DNA of 64,000 nucleotides from Roseiarcus sp963717215. GTDB lineage: Bacteria; Pseudomonadota; Alphaproteobacteria; Rhizobiales; Beijerinckiaceae. Below the pieces are notes generated by a model that saw nothing but the letters and a program-made list of their open reading frames with translations, ran no database searches and was not told where the DNA came from. Of this stretch, positions 25,871 to 34,868 are shown piece by piece. A program made the position numbers and the translations under genes. The DNA is taken from positions 1,054,001-1,118,000 of the forward strand of contig CAVQVS010000006.1 in assembly GCA_963717215.1 (NCBI GenBank), given 5' to 3'. Positions within the stretch are counted from its first letter, which is position 1, and the number at the start of each line of letters is the position of its first letter.

Positions 25871-27854
25871 GAGGCGGGCTGGTCGGATTGGGGGGAGCGG
25901 CGCTCACCGACACATGGCTGGTCACGGGAGCGGACGCGTTGACGCCGTCGTTGACGGACCAAAGGATCGTGCGGCTCGAAGTCGTGGCGTTGGCGGAGGC
26001 GTAGGTTATCGAGTTGAGTTCGGTCTGATAGGCGGCGAGGCCTGCCGCGCCGGACAAAGTCAGCACCCCGGTGGCGGCGTTGTACTGGCTGGCGATGCCG
26101 GTCTGGGGCGAGCCGACGCTCAGCATATCGCCATGAAAGAAGCCGGCGCTGATGCTGACCATGGCCGCGGAGAGGTTGACCGCCGCCGCATCGGTCAGGG
26201 CTAATCCGGCGTCGAGCGCGACAGGCGCCGCTCCGGCGACGGTGCTGACGGTGGCGCCCGCGATCACCACCGGAGGGAGGCGGCTGACCGATACGTGGCT
26301 GGTCACTGGAGCGGACGCGTTGACGCCGTCGTTGACGGACCAGGTGATCGTTCGGCTCGAAGTCGTGGCGTTGGCGGAGGCGTAGGCGATGGAGTCGAGC
26401 TCGATCTTGTAGGCGGCAAGGCTCGCCGAGCCGGATAAAGTCAGGACGCCCGTGGTGGCGTTGTACTGGCTCACGATGCCGGACTGGGACGACCCTACGC
26501 TCAGCGCGTCGCCCAGAACGAAGCCGGTGCTGATGCTGACCGTGGCCGTGGAAAGGCTGACGGCCGACGCATCGGCGACGGAAAGCCCGACGTCGAGCGT
26601 GACAGGCGCGGCTCCGGTTACATAGTTGACGCTGGCCCCGGCCGCCACCACCGGTCCCACCATTGCGATCGCGGTCAGATCATTGGGAGACAATCCCGTC
26701 GACTGCGCGCCAGAGACGGGGCCTATTTCTGCTGTCCCGGCAGCGGAGCCGTTCGTCTGCCACAATTGCTGGTTGCCGCTGGAATCATACCCGCTGAACA
26801 GCGCGACGCCGCCGTAGACGGTGAACTCGGACGGGTCCAGTCCGATCCCGGTCGTCGACGCTCCGGCTATGCCGGTCAACTCGTGCGTGCCGGCTACCGT
26901 TCCGTCTGTTGTCCACAGCGCGGCTTGACCCGAGTGATCAAGGCCGCGGAACAGAACCTCGCCATTGTAGGCCGTGAGATCGCTGGGAGCGAGCCCCGAG
27001 GCGTTGGCGCCGGTTATGCCGGTCAGCTCATGGGTGCCGCCGGCAGTCCCGTCCGACACCCACAAGCCCATAGCGCCGCTGGCGTCGAGCGCGCTGAACA
27101 GGACTTCGCCGTTGTAGACCGTGATATTCGTCGGATTTAGTCCGGCCGGATCCGCAACGCCGCCCCCCGCGACAAGTTCGTGCGTGCCGCCGACAGTCCC
27201 ATCGGTCACCCACAAGCCGGAAAGGCCGCTCGCGTCGACGCCGTTGAACAGCACCTCATTATTGAAGAGCGTCATGTCGCTGGGATCGAGTCCGGTCGAC
27301 GACGCTGAGGCGACGCCTGTCAGCTCCGTTGTTCCTCCGGCTGTGCCGTTGGTCACCCACAGGCCAAGATGGCCTGCCGTGTCCGTGCCGGTGAACAGGG
27401 CTTGATGGTTGAAGACCGTCAGGTCGGTCGGCGCTATTCCCGCCGCCGCCACCCCTGTGATGCCGGCGAGCTCCAAGGTGCCGTTCGCCGTCCCGTCTGT
27501 CGTCCACAATCCAGTCTGGCCGCTCGCATTGATGCCGCTGAAAAGCGCCTCGTTGCCGAAGACCGTCAGGTCGCTGGGCGCGATCCCCGCCGGACTCGCG
27601 CCCGAGATCGCGCTCAGCTCCGCGGTGCCGACCGCGGTCCCGTCTGTGGTCCACAACCCGGAATGGCCGCTTAGATCCACCCCCTCGAACAAAACCCGGC
27701 CGCCAAGGACCGTTATTCCGCTGGGAGAGAGCCCTTGAGGGCCGGTTCCGGCCGGCGCCAGTTCGAAGGTCCCGCTTCCCGTTCCGTTCGTCTCCCAGAG
27801 ACCACTGTTATTGAGTGCGTCCTGGCCTTCGAAAAGAACAATATTTGGGAGCAC
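25008..27854 (-). CDS. Large surface-type repeat protein: ELWxxDGT repeats, two cadherin-like domains, six FG-GAP-like repeats
   Basis: About 948 residues. Domains in order: eight ELWxxDGT-type repeats of about 48 residues (GLWTTDGT, GLWVTNGT, GLWVSDGT and so on; about residues 1-405), two near-identical domains of about 108 residues (ITWSVNDGVNASAPVTSHVSVS ends each, written here as overlapping pieces ITWSVNDGVNAS and APVTSHVSVS), and six FG-GAP/VCBS-like repeats of about 48 residues with consensus DILWQN, GQVAVWEMDGTTR, GGVVSLNPGPSWKAVGTGDF. Expected to be an extracellular beta-rich adhesin or matrix protein. No classical signal peptide is seen, which suggests type I-like secretion. Start GTG 27854 has an AAGGTG site 5 bases upstream; the frame is open to 27935 but that stretch is Arg-rich and unlike the family. 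Confidence 0.8.
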   Translation of the reverse strand: MLPNIVLFEGQDALNNSGLWETNGTGSGTFELAPAGTGPQGLSPSGITVLGGRVLFEGVDLSGHSGLWTTDGTAVGTAELSAISGASPAGIAPSDLTVFGNEALFSGINASGQTGLWTTDGTANGTLELAGITGVAAAGIAPTDLTVFNHQALFTGTDTAGHLGLWVTNGTAGGTTELTGVASASSTGLDPSDMTLFNNEVLFNGVDASGLSGLWVTDGTVGGTHELVAGGGVADPAGLNPTNITVYNGEVLFSALDASGAMGLWVSDGTAGGTHELTGITGANASGLAPSDLTAYNGEVLFRGLDHSGQAALWTTDGTVAGTHELTGIAGASTTGIGLDPSEFTVYGGVALFSGYDSSGNQQLWQTNGSAAGTAEIGPVSGAQSTGLSPNDLTAIAMVGPVVAAGASVNYVTGAAPVTLDVGLSVADASAVSLSTATVSISTGFVLGDALSVGSSQSGIVSQYNATTGVLTLSGSASLAAYKIELDSIAYASANATTSSRTITWSVNDGVNASAPVTSHVSVSRLPPVVIAGATVSTVAGAAPVALDAGLALTDAAAVNLSAAMVSISAGFFHGDMLSVGSPQTGIASQYNAATGVLTLSGAAGLAAYQTELNSITYASANATTSSRTILWSVNDGVNASAPVTSHVSVSAAPPNPTSPPPIFNILWQNTSGQAAVWDVTGNARTGGGLVSLDPGPTWRAVGTGAFFAGDTADILWQNSSGQAAIWEMNGTTRTDGGVVSLNPGPSWKAIGTGDFDHDGLSDILWQNAGTGQVAVWEMNGTTRTGGGTVSLNPGPTWKAVGTGDFYGNGDSDILLQNKGTGQVAIWEMDGNTRLGGGVVSLNPGPAWKAVGTGDFYGNGLSDILFQNASTGQVAVWEMDGTTRLDGGVVSLNPGPSWHAIGTDGGADILFQNTSGQSAIWEMDGTTRLGGGTLSLNPGPSWHAIGLS

Positions 27855-27935
27855 GGGCGCACCTTGAATGTAACCTTGGTCGTTCTCGATCGCGCGCCTC
27901 GGGCGTCGGGAACCTTGCGCGCGCGATCGCCGCAC

Positions 27936-28369
27936 AACCTAAGCGTGTTGATGAAAGGACCGCTTAACCGCGCACGGCGGCGAAGTGTTTTGCAGGAATC
28001 TTATGTTTAACGACTAACAGATGCCTGCCGGAGAGCGACCAACTGGATGCTTTGTGTCGGGCGGTGAGGCTGTAAGCGCCGGAGTCCGCCAAGAACCGTC
28101 AGGATCGCCCCCGGCCACCGAAAAATGGAATATCTGCTCGGTGAGACCGGGAGTTCCGTGACTCTGGTCAGCAAATGAATGGAAGCGCTTGCGGGTTAGT
28201 CGTTTGAGATGACCGGGGGTCCGCCGGCCTAAGGACGACGAGTCGCAGGGCGGGTGTGACCGCCGGCGGGCGGGCGGGCGCGTACGGCTCATCGGTCCAA
28301 CATCGACGCCTGGCGCGGCGTCTCGCGATGAAAGTTTAAACCAAGAGCGGCTCTTTCGGCTTTCTGGGC
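27936..28369. other. Intergenic region between the two repeat proteins
   Basis: 434 bases without a supported gene. The left end should hold the promoter of the ELWxxDGT protein (leftward). The right end, about 28248-28369, is the duplicated downstream flank also found at 24890-25007. The middle contains GC-rich runs (GCGGGCGGGCGGGCGC) but no terminator with a T tract was seen. Confidence 0.5.
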
Positions 28370-29230
28370 TCAGCTCAGCCCGATTGTATGCCAGGCCGTC
28401 CCTGGATTGGGGGTAATGGCCGCGCCGCCGAGCCGGGTGGTCCCGTCCATCTGCCAGATCGCGCTTTGGCCGCTGGTGTTCTGGAACAGGATCTCCGAAC
28501 CGCCCGCGCCGGTCCCGATCGCGTGCCAGCTCGTCCCGGGATTGAGGCTCACCACCCCGCCGGCCAGCCGGGTGGTCCCGTCCATCTCCCAGACCGCGAC
28601 CTGGCCCGTGCTCGCGTTCTGGAACAGGATGTCGGAAAGGCCGTTGCCGTAGAAATCGCCCGATCCGATCGCATGCCAGGCCGGCCCCGGGTTCAAGCTC
28701 ACCACCCCGCCGCCCAGCCGGGTGTTGCCGTCCATATCCCAGATCGCGACCTGGCCGGTGCCCGGGTTCTGCCACAGGATGCCGGCGTGGCCATCATGGT
28801 AGAAATCCCCCGTCCCGACCGCTTTCCAACTCGTCCCGGGATTGAGGCTCACCACCCCGCCGCCCAGCCGGGTGGTCCCGTCCATGTTCCAGACCGCGGC
28901 CTGGCCGGTGCTCGTGTTCTGCCACAGGATGTCGGACAGGTGATCGCCGTTGAAATCGCCGGTTCCGATCGCCTTCCAAGTCGGGCCGGGATCGAGGCTC
29001 ACCACCCCGCCGCTGAGGCGAGTGTTCCCGTCCATCTCCCAGACTGCCGCCTGGCCGGTGCTCCTATTCTGCCACAGAAGGTCCGCAGTGTCGCCGGCGA
29101 AGAACGTGCCCGTCCCGACCGCGCGCCAAGTTGGCCCGGGATTGAGACTCACCAACCCGCCGCCGATCCAGGTCGTCCCGTCCATGGCCCAGACCGAGGC
29201 CTGACCATTGTCGTTCTGCCACACGAGGTT
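28248..29230. repeat. Duplicated segment B: 3' module plus downstream flank of the second repeat protein
   Basis: Counterpart of 24890-25870. The coding part encodes the same six-repeat C-terminal module and ends in the same SWHAIGLS/AWHTIGLS tail. The shared block stops at the junction with the unrelated N-terminal domains, so the module boundary is near 29230 here and near 25870 in the other gene. Confidence 0.8.
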
Positions 29231-30391
29231 GGGTATGATTGGCACCACCGTCGGAGTCGTCGCATAGCCGCTGCCGGTGATCTCGAACGCGGTGCCTTTG
29301 TTGCTCGCGCCGCCGGCCTGGGTCGTCCCGAAAAGGTTACCGTTCGCGTCAGCGACCACGTTCGCGCCGAGCGAGCCGGTCGCTTTCCCGTTGAAATCGG
29401 AAACAATGACCGGGGTGCTATCGTAGCCGGTCGATGTCCTGACGATCTCATACACCACGCCTCCGGAATTCTGGGCGCTTGGGTCGGTGGTTCCAAAAAG
29501 GTCGCCGTTGGCGTCCACGATCAGGATTTTCGGACGGTTAAGAGATAGCTGTCCGTCCGCAGGGACGAAGCTCGCCAGGGTGGTCGGGGTGCCGGCGTAA
29601 CCGGTGGCGGTCTTTTCGATCTCAAACACCGTGCCGTCGTCGTTCGCCCCGCCCGAGATCGTTGTCCCGAAGATGTTCCCTTTTGAGTCTATGGTTAAAC
29701 TGCCAATCTGCGTGCCCACCGGGAAGGGGACGAGGTCGACCGGGGTGGCATAGCTGGCGCCTGACTTCTTGACCTCGAATACGGAGTTGGTGGTGGTGCC
29801 GAAAAGGTCGCCCGCCGCGTCTTCGACCAGATTGCCCGAGCCAGAGGGAACAATGCCAGAGCTGAAGCTGGTGAGGACGATTGGCGTGCTAGTGCCGGCC
29901 TTCACTTCGAACACCGTGCCGGACCCATGGGCGCCGCCCGATAACGTCGTTCCAAACAGATTGCCGCTGGCGTCGACAAGCAGCACCCCTCCCGGGTTGG
30001 AGGCGCCGGTGGTGGGGGTGAAAGTCGCCACCGTGCTCGCGGCGCCGCCCGCAGCGGCGAATTTGACGACCGTGCCCAGGTGATTAGTCGTGCCGCCCGA
30101 GAACATCAGGCCAAACAGATCGCCATTCGCATCAGCGCTCAGGTTCGGCACGCCCACGAGCGTGTTTAAGCCGGTCGGTATGTCAGCCAAAAAAGTCGGG
30201 GTGGTGGCGAAGACACCCCCGTTGTTAACGATTTCGTACGTGGTCCCGCTGCTGTTTGCCCCCCCGACGACGGTTGCGCCGCGAAGATTGCCGTTCGAAT
30301 CAATAAACAGCTGGCCATCGGGCTCAGTCCCGTCGGTGGCCGAGATCGGGGTGGTCGGGAATGAGGCAATGGTGGTCGTAACAGCGGCCAT
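28370..30391 (-). CDS. Surface-type repeat protein: GloVer tandem repeats plus six FG-GAP-like repeats
   Basis: About 673 residues. Residues 1-395 hold tandem repeats of the GloVer type, each near DANGDLFGTT...GGAS...GTVFEI (for example GNLFGTTLSGGAHGSGTVFE and GDLFGTTTNSVFEVKKSG). Residues about 397-673 hold six FG-GAP/VCBS-like repeats almost the same as in the neighbouring protein. Likely an extracellular beta-propeller-rich protein; function unknown. No standard signal peptide. The ATG at 30391 is preferred over GTG 30418 because GAGGGA lies 7 bases upstream of it. The shared C-terminal module suggests it carries the common property of both proteins, such as export or attachment. Confidence 0.82.
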   Translation of the reverse strand: MAAVTTTIASFPTTPISATDGTEPDGQLFIDSNGNLRGATVVGGANSSGTTYEIVNNGGVFATTPTFLADIPTGLNTLVGVPNLSADANGDLFGLMFSGGTTNHLGTVVKFAAAGGAASTVATFTPTTGASNPGGVLLVDASGNLFGTTLSGGAHGSGTVFEVKAGTSTPIVLTSFSSGIVPSGSGNLVEDAAGDLFGTTTNSVFEVKKSGASYATPVDLVPFPVGTQIGSLTIDSKGNIFGTTISGGANDDGTVFEIEKTATGYAGTPTTLASFVPADGQLSLNRPKILIVDANGDLFGTTDPSAQNSGGVVYEIVRTSTGYDSTPVIVSDFNGKATGSLGANVVADANGNLFGTTQAGGASNKGTAFEITGSGYATTPTVVPIIPNLVWQNDNGQASVWAMDGTTWIGGGLVSLNPGPTWRAVGTGTFFAGDTADLLWQNRSTGQAAVWEMDGNTRLSGGVVSLDPGPTWKAIGTGDFNGDHLSDILWQNTSTGQAAVWNMDGTTRLGGGVVSLNPGTSWKAVGTGDFYHDGHAGILWQNPGTGQVAIWDMDGNTRLGGGVVSLNPGPAWHAIGSGDFYGNGLSDILFQNASTGQVAVWEMDGTTRLAGGVVSLNPGTSWHAIGTGAGGSEILFQNTSGQSAIWQMDGTTRLGGAAITPNPGTAWHTIGLS

Positions 30392-30602
30392 GGGTGTTTC
30401 CCTCGAGGGATTTTTCACTGAAAGGTTTAGGCTTATCTACAGCTCTAAACCCCGAAACGCAACCAACCGAAGGTTGCATTCCCATCTTCTTGCATTCTGG
30501 CGTTGTATATTGAAGGGGTAAGCTCGCGTTCGACGCGTACGGTGGACCTCACGCCTATGCACCAGGAACTCGGGCGCAACTGTATGATCACTATGGCTAA
30601 TT

Positions 30603-30666
30603 GAGGGCCAGCCTCGCGTGCGCCGCGCGCGACTGGGGTGAAGCCCCATCAGGCGCCGAGGCCCTC
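30603..30666. other. Long-range hairpin in intergenic DNA (possible structured RNA)
   Basis: Three co-linear pairings enclose a small hairpin: GAGGGC (30603-30608) with GCCCTC (30661-30666), CTCG (30613-30616) with CGAG (30657-30660), GCGCC (30620-30624) with GGCGC (30652-30656), and TGGGG (30634) with CCCCA (30644). There is no T tract after it on either strand, so it is not a simple terminator. It lies 73 bases downstream of the ecm stop and about 210 bases upstream of the GloVer gene. The rest of 30392-30738 holds nothing else clear. Confidence 0.4.
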
Positions 30667-30738
30667 AGGTGTGATTAGGTCGACTCGAACGCCCGCGGAG
30701 CCGGCCCCGGCCTAGGACCGATCGTACCGTCGCTCTCC

Positions 30739-32745
30739 TCACTGGGCCACGCGCCCCGCGTCAAAACGGGCTTCGACTTCCTGGACGACCGCGCGGAGGA
30801 TGGTGTTGATCTCGAAATCCTTGGGCGTGTAGACCGCCGCGACGCCGGCCGCCTTCAGTCGCGCCACGTCCGCGGGCGGAACGATGCCGCCGACAATCAG
30901 CGGCACGTGTTCGAGGCCGGCCGCGCGTAAAAGCTTCAGCACCTCTTCGGTGAGCGCGATATGCGACCCCGACAGGATCGACAGGCCGACGCAATGGACG
31001 CCTGACCTGGCCGCCTCGACGATTTCGGCAGGGGTGAGCCGGATGCCGTCGTAGACGACATCCATGCCCGCATCCGTGGCTCGCGCCGCGATCTGCTCGG
31101 CGCCATTGGAATGGCCGTCGAGGCCCGGCTTGCCGACGAGGAACCGGAGGCGGCGGCCGAGCTTGAGCGAAACACGTTCAACTTCGCTGCGCAGAGGGTC
31201 GAGGTCGCCGCTCTCCTGCCGCGCGCGCGGCGAGACGCCGGTCGGCGCGCGAAAGATTCCGAACTCCGCCCGCAGCGCGTCGCCCCATTCGCCCGTAGTA
31301 ACCCCGGCTTTGGCCGCCTCGATCGAGGCGGGCATGATGTTGGCGCCGCTCGCCGCCGCCCGGCGGAGCGCTCCGAGCGCCTCGCCCACGCGATCCTCGT
31401 CGCGCTGCGCTCGCCACGCCACGAGGGCGGCCACTTGCTCGGCCTCGGCGACGGCCGACGGGACGTGGATCGAGTTCTCGCCCGTGGCGAACGGCGAAGG
31501 CTCGGAATTGGTGAAGGCGTTTACGCCGACAACGATCTGCTCGGCGCGCTCGATCGCCTCGAGTCTGCGCGTGTTGGATTCGACAAGTTTCGCCTTGAGC
31601 GCGCCCGTCTCAACCGCCTTGACGGCGCCTCCCATCGCGTCGATCGCGGCGATTTCCGCCAGGGCCTCGCTCTTCAGCCTGGCGACCAGCGCATCGAGCT
31701 CCTTGCTGCCGTCGAAAATGTCGCCAAACTCAAGCAGGTCGGTTTCATAGGCCATGATCTGCTGCAGGCGGAGCGACCATTGCTGGTCAAACGGCCGCGG
31801 CAGGCCGAGCGCCTCGTTCCAGGCCGGCAGTTGCACAGCCCGCGCGCGAGCGTTCTTCGACAGGACCACCGACAGCATCTCAATGAGGATGCGGTAGACG
31901 TTGTTCTCGGGCTGCTGCTCGGTCAGTCCAAGCGAATTGACCTGGACGCCGTAGCGAAAGCGGCGCTTGGCGGGATCCTTGACGCCAAAGCGATCGCGCG
32001 TGATCTCGTCCCACAATTCGACGAACGCGCGCATTTTCGCAAGCTCGGTCACGAACCGCATGCCGGCGTTGACGAAGAACGAAATCCGGCCGACGACGCC
32101 AGCGAATTCCGCTTCATCGACCTCGCCCGATTTGCGGACCCTTTCGAGCACGGCGATCGCCGTGGCGAGCGCGTAGGACAGCTCCTGGACCGGCGTCGCC
32201 CCGGCTTCCTGAAGGTGGTAGGAGCACACGTTCATCGGGTTCCATTTCGGCGTCTCCCGGGCGCCGAACACGATCATGTCCTTGGTCAGCCTGAGCGAGG
32301 CGTCGGGCGGGAAGACGTAGGATCCGCGCGCCAGATATTCCTTGATGATGTCGTTCTGGGTCGTGCCCTGGAGCCGGGCGCGGGGAACACCCTGCTCGTC
32401 GGCGATCGCGATATAGAGAGCCATCAGCCATGGCGCGGTGGCGTTGATGGTCATCGACGTGTTCATGGACGCAAGCGGGATCCCCTCGAACAGGGCTCGC
32501 ATGTCGCCGATGTGAGAGATCGCGACGCCCACCTTGCCCACCTCGCCGCGTGCGAGCACGTGGTCGCTGTCAAATCCGGTCTGGGTCGGCAGGTCGAAGG
32601 CGATCGACAGCCCTGTCTGCCCCTTGGCCAGATTCTGGCGATAGAGCGTGTTCGACTCGTGCGCCGTCGAATGGCCGGCATAGGTGCGAAAGATCCAGGG
32701 CTCGTCGCGGCGCGCCGCCATCGTTCGTCCGTTCGCCTGCGCCAT
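30739..32745 (-). CDS. ecm: Ethylmalonyl-CoA mutase (MeaA type), B12-dependent
   Basis: Coenzyme B12-dependent mutase of 668 residues with a catalytic TIM barrel (about 1-510) and a C-terminal cobalamin domain whose DxHxxG motif is DGHSNG near residue 541, followed by VGLSILSGSHI and VGGIVPP. Substrate-domain motifs include TYAGHSTAHESNTLYR, AFDLPTQTGFDSDH, ISHIGDMRALFEGIPL and NVCSYHLQEAGATPVQE. Length and the QTGFDSDH variant fit ethylmalonyl-CoA mutase (MeaA) rather than methylmalonyl-CoA mutase, which is longer. Reaction: (2R)-ethylmalonyl-CoA to (2S)-methylsuccinyl-CoA in acetyl-CoA assimilation. Crotonyl-CoA carboxylase/reductase is encoded 700 bases away, which supports the call. Confidence 0.92.
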   Translation of the reverse strand: MAQANGRTMAARRDEPWIFRTYAGHSTAHESNTLYRQNLAKGQTGLSIAFDLPTQTGFDSDHVLARGEVGKVGVAISHIGDMRALFEGIPLASMNTSMTINATAPWLMALYIAIADEQGVPRARLQGTTQNDIIKEYLARGSYVFPPDASLRLTKDMIVFGARETPKWNPMNVCSYHLQEAGATPVQELSYALATAIAVLERVRKSGEVDEAEFAGVVGRISFFVNAGMRFVTELAKMRAFVELWDEITRDRFGVKDPAKRRFRYGVQVNSLGLTEQQPENNVYRILIEMLSVVLSKNARARAVQLPAWNEALGLPRPFDQQWSLRLQQIMAYETDLLEFGDIFDGSKELDALVARLKSEALAEIAAIDAMGGAVKAVETGALKAKLVESNTRRLEAIERAEQIVVGVNAFTNSEPSPFATGENSIHVPSAVAEAEQVAALVAWRAQRDEDRVGEALGALRRAAASGANIMPASIEAAKAGVTTGEWGDALRAEFGIFRAPTGVSPRARQESGDLDPLRSEVERVSLKLGRRLRFLVGKPGLDGHSNGAEQIAARATDAGMDVVYDGIRLTPAEIVEAARSGVHCVGLSILSGSHIALTEEVLKLLRAAGLEHVPLIVGGIVPPADVARLKAAGVAAVYTPKDFEINTILRAVVQEVEARFDAGRVAQ

Positions 32746-32946
32746 GGTTCGCTCGCTTTAGGACGCTCGCCGCCGGCTCGCGTCTCGCGCGCTCACCCCA
32801 TCATTGTGCAGAGCACAATTACAGAAAATGGCATGCGGCGCCACCGCTTCGCTCGAAACCGCGAGGCCGCGAACGGATCGAGATTCGCCCTGGGGAATAA
32901 GTCTTGCGTTCGGTTCGCGCCGAAGAAAGGCTAAAGCTGGACGGGT

Positions 32947-33252
32947 TCAGCGTTTGGCGACCGCGCTTACCATCACGACCGTGGTCAACAATCCGCCGGC
33001 GATTGCGACTGTCGTCAGATAAGGGTCATAGGCGACATAGGGTTGGAGCCACCAATTGCGGGCGCAGAGGCCGGCGTAAGCGCCAAGCATCGCGTAAAAC
33101 CCGTTCCAGTATGGACCCATTCCGTGACGGCCGACGATGTAATCGATCGCGAAGCCCGCGGAAAAGAACGCTATGACCCCCCCGAGCAGCAGCGCGACAA
33201 GATCGAAATCGCCTAGATCCTGAACAAATTGCAACAACGGCCAGTTTGACAT
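32947..33252 (-). CDS. Small membrane protein, unknown function
   Basis: 101 residues with three hydrophobic segments: VALLLGGVIAFFSAGFAIDYIV (as two parts VALLLGGVIAFFS and AGFAIDYIV), YAMLGAYAGLCAR and LTTVAIAGGLLTTVVMV. No family recognised. It sits between the divergent ecm and ccr genes and reads in the ecm direction, with its start 199 bases from the ccr start. A link to the ethylmalonyl-CoA pathway is not implied by sequence. Confidence 0.65.
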   Translation of the reverse strand: MSNWPLLQFVQDLGDFDLVALLLGGVIAFFSAGFAIDYIVGRHGMGPYWNGFYAMLGAYAGLCARNWWLQPYVAYDPYLTTVAIAGGLLTTVVMVSAVAKR

Positions 33253-33451
33253 GCCGCAGGTCCTCGTCCCGCCTCGACCGCAGCCGATCCCGCTTCCTTA
33301 CGCTTGATTTCCTGCTGCGGCGTAAATTCCATTGCAAACAAGCGAAACCGTTGACCAAAGTCGGATTGATTTTCGCGGCCTCAAGGCGCAATGGTTAATT
33401 GTGCGCCGCAATATGAGAGGCGTCGGCGCACTGCAGGACGCTGAGGGAGCC

Positions 33452-34738
33452 ATGAACACTCACCCCATGGGCGCCGACACGCGCGCCGGGGCGCTGAAAA
33501 AGGATCTTTACGAAATCGGCGAGATTCCGCCGGTGGGTCACGTGCCGGCGTCGATGTATGCGTGGGTCGTGCGCAAGGAACGGCACGGACCGCCGGAGCA
33601 ATCCATGCAGGTCGAGGTCGTGCCGACATGGACCCTCGACAGCCACGACGTGCTGGTTCTGGTGATGGCGGCCGGGGTGAATTACAACGGCGTCTGGGCG
33701 GCCCTCGGCGAGCCCGTCTCCACCCTCGACGTCCACAAGAACCCTTATCACATCGCTGGCTCCGACGCGTCCGGGATCGTCTGGGCGATCGGCTCCAAGG
33801 TCAAAAGGTGGAAGGTCGGCGACGAGGTCGTCGTCCATTGCAACCAGGACGACGGCGACGACGAGGAATGCAACGGCGGCGACCCGATGTTCTCCGCCTC
33901 GCAGCGCATCTGGGGCTACGAGACGCCCGACGGCTCGTTCGCCCAGTTCTGCCGCGTGCAGGACCGGCAGCTGATGGCCCGTCCAAAGCACCTGACCTGG
34001 GAGGAGGCCGCCTCCTACACGCTGACGCTCGCCACCGCCTATCGCATGCTGTTCGGCCACGAACCGCACCGGCTGAAGCCGAGCGACAACGTGCTCGTCT
34101 GGGGCGCCTCGGGGGGACTGGGCGTGTTCGGGATCCAGCTTTGCGCCGCCGCGGGCGCAAATGCGATCGGCGTCATCTCGGATGAGACAAAGCGCGAGTT
34201 TGTGATGTCGCTCGGCGCCAAGGGCGTCATCAACCGCAAGGACTTTAACTGCTGGGGCCAGCTGCCGAAGGTCAATTCGCCCGAGTACAATGCTTACATG
34301 GCGGAAGCGCGCAAGTTCGGCAAGGCGATCTGGAACATCACCGAGAAGAGGGACGTCGACACGGTGTTCGAGCATCCGGGCGAGCAGACCTTCCCGGTCT
34401 CCTGCTTCGTGGTGAAACGCGGCGGCATGGTGGTGTTCTGCGCCGGCACGACAGGCTTCAACATCACCTTCGACGCCCGCTTTGTCTGGATGCGGCAGAA
34501 GCGCATCCAGGGTTCGCATTTCGCCAACCTCAAGCAGGCCTCGGCGGCCAATAAATTTGTGCTCGACCGGCGCATCGATCCTTGCATGTCGGAAGTGTTT
34601 CCCTGGACGGAGATTCCGGCCGCCCACACCAAGATGTGGAAGAACGAGCACAAGCCCGGCAACATGGCGGTGCTGGTCAGCGCGCCGACCACCGGATTGC
34701 GGACGTTCGAGGACGTGCTCGAAGCGGCGCGACGATAA
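33452..34738 (+). CDS. ccr: Crotonyl-CoA carboxylase/reductase
   Basis: MDR-superfamily enzyme of 428 residues that reductively carboxylates crotonyl-CoA to ethylmalonyl-CoA with NADPH and CO2, the key step of the ethylmalonyl-CoA pathway. Seen: VNYNGVWAALGEPVSTLD, HIAGSDASGIVWAIG, HCNQDDGDDEECNGGDPM, IWGYETPDGSFAQF, the nucleotide motif VLVWGASGGLGVFGIQL, and the C-terminal RIQGSHFANLKQASAAN with DPCMSEVFPWTEIP. Start is ATG 33452, with GAGGGA 3 bases before it; the frame is open further upstream to 33332 without support. Partner of ecm on the other strand. Confidence 0.94.
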   Translation: MNTHPMGADTRAGALKKDLYEIGEIPPVGHVPASMYAWVVRKERHGPPEQSMQVEVVPTWTLDSHDVLVLVMAAGVNYNGVWAALGEPVSTLDVHKNPYHIAGSDASGIVWAIGSKVKRWKVGDEVVVHCNQDDGDDEECNGGDPMFSASQRIWGYETPDGSFAQFCRVQDRQLMARPKHLTWEEAASYTLTLATAYRMLFGHEPHRLKPSDNVLVWGASGGLGVFGIQLCAAAGANAIGVISDETKREFVMSLGAKGVINRKDFNCWGQLPKVNSPEYNAYMAEARKFGKAIWNITEKRDVDTVFEHPGEQTFPVSCFVVKRGGMVVFCAGTTGFNITFDARFVWMRQKRIQGSHFANLKQASAANKFVLDRRIDPCMSEVFPWTEIPAAHTKMWKNEHKPGNMAVLVSAPTTGLRTFEDVLEAARR

Positions 34739-34868
34739 GGGGAGCCATCAACGGGAATGGGATTTGCCTTGCGTCGCGCCAGCCGGTAAAGCGGCTTTTC
34801 CCTGACGTCCCGCGGCCTGCGCGGGAGACCACGCCGCGGCGGTTGAGCGAACGAGAGCAGTTGAACGC

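Noticed and set aside
25008..29230. CRISPR-like regular spacing of similar segments
   Set aside because: The roughly 147-base periodicity comes from coding repeats of about 48 residues; there are no short identical repeats separated by unique spacers.
30670..30710. tRNA-like T loop (GTTCGAGTC on the minus strand)
   Set aside because: No matching acceptor, D or anticodon arms could be folded around it.
32746..32946. Cobalamin riboswitch upstream of the B12-dependent mutase
   Set aside because: The region lacks a recognisable B12 box (GCCACTG-type) and the complex fold expected.
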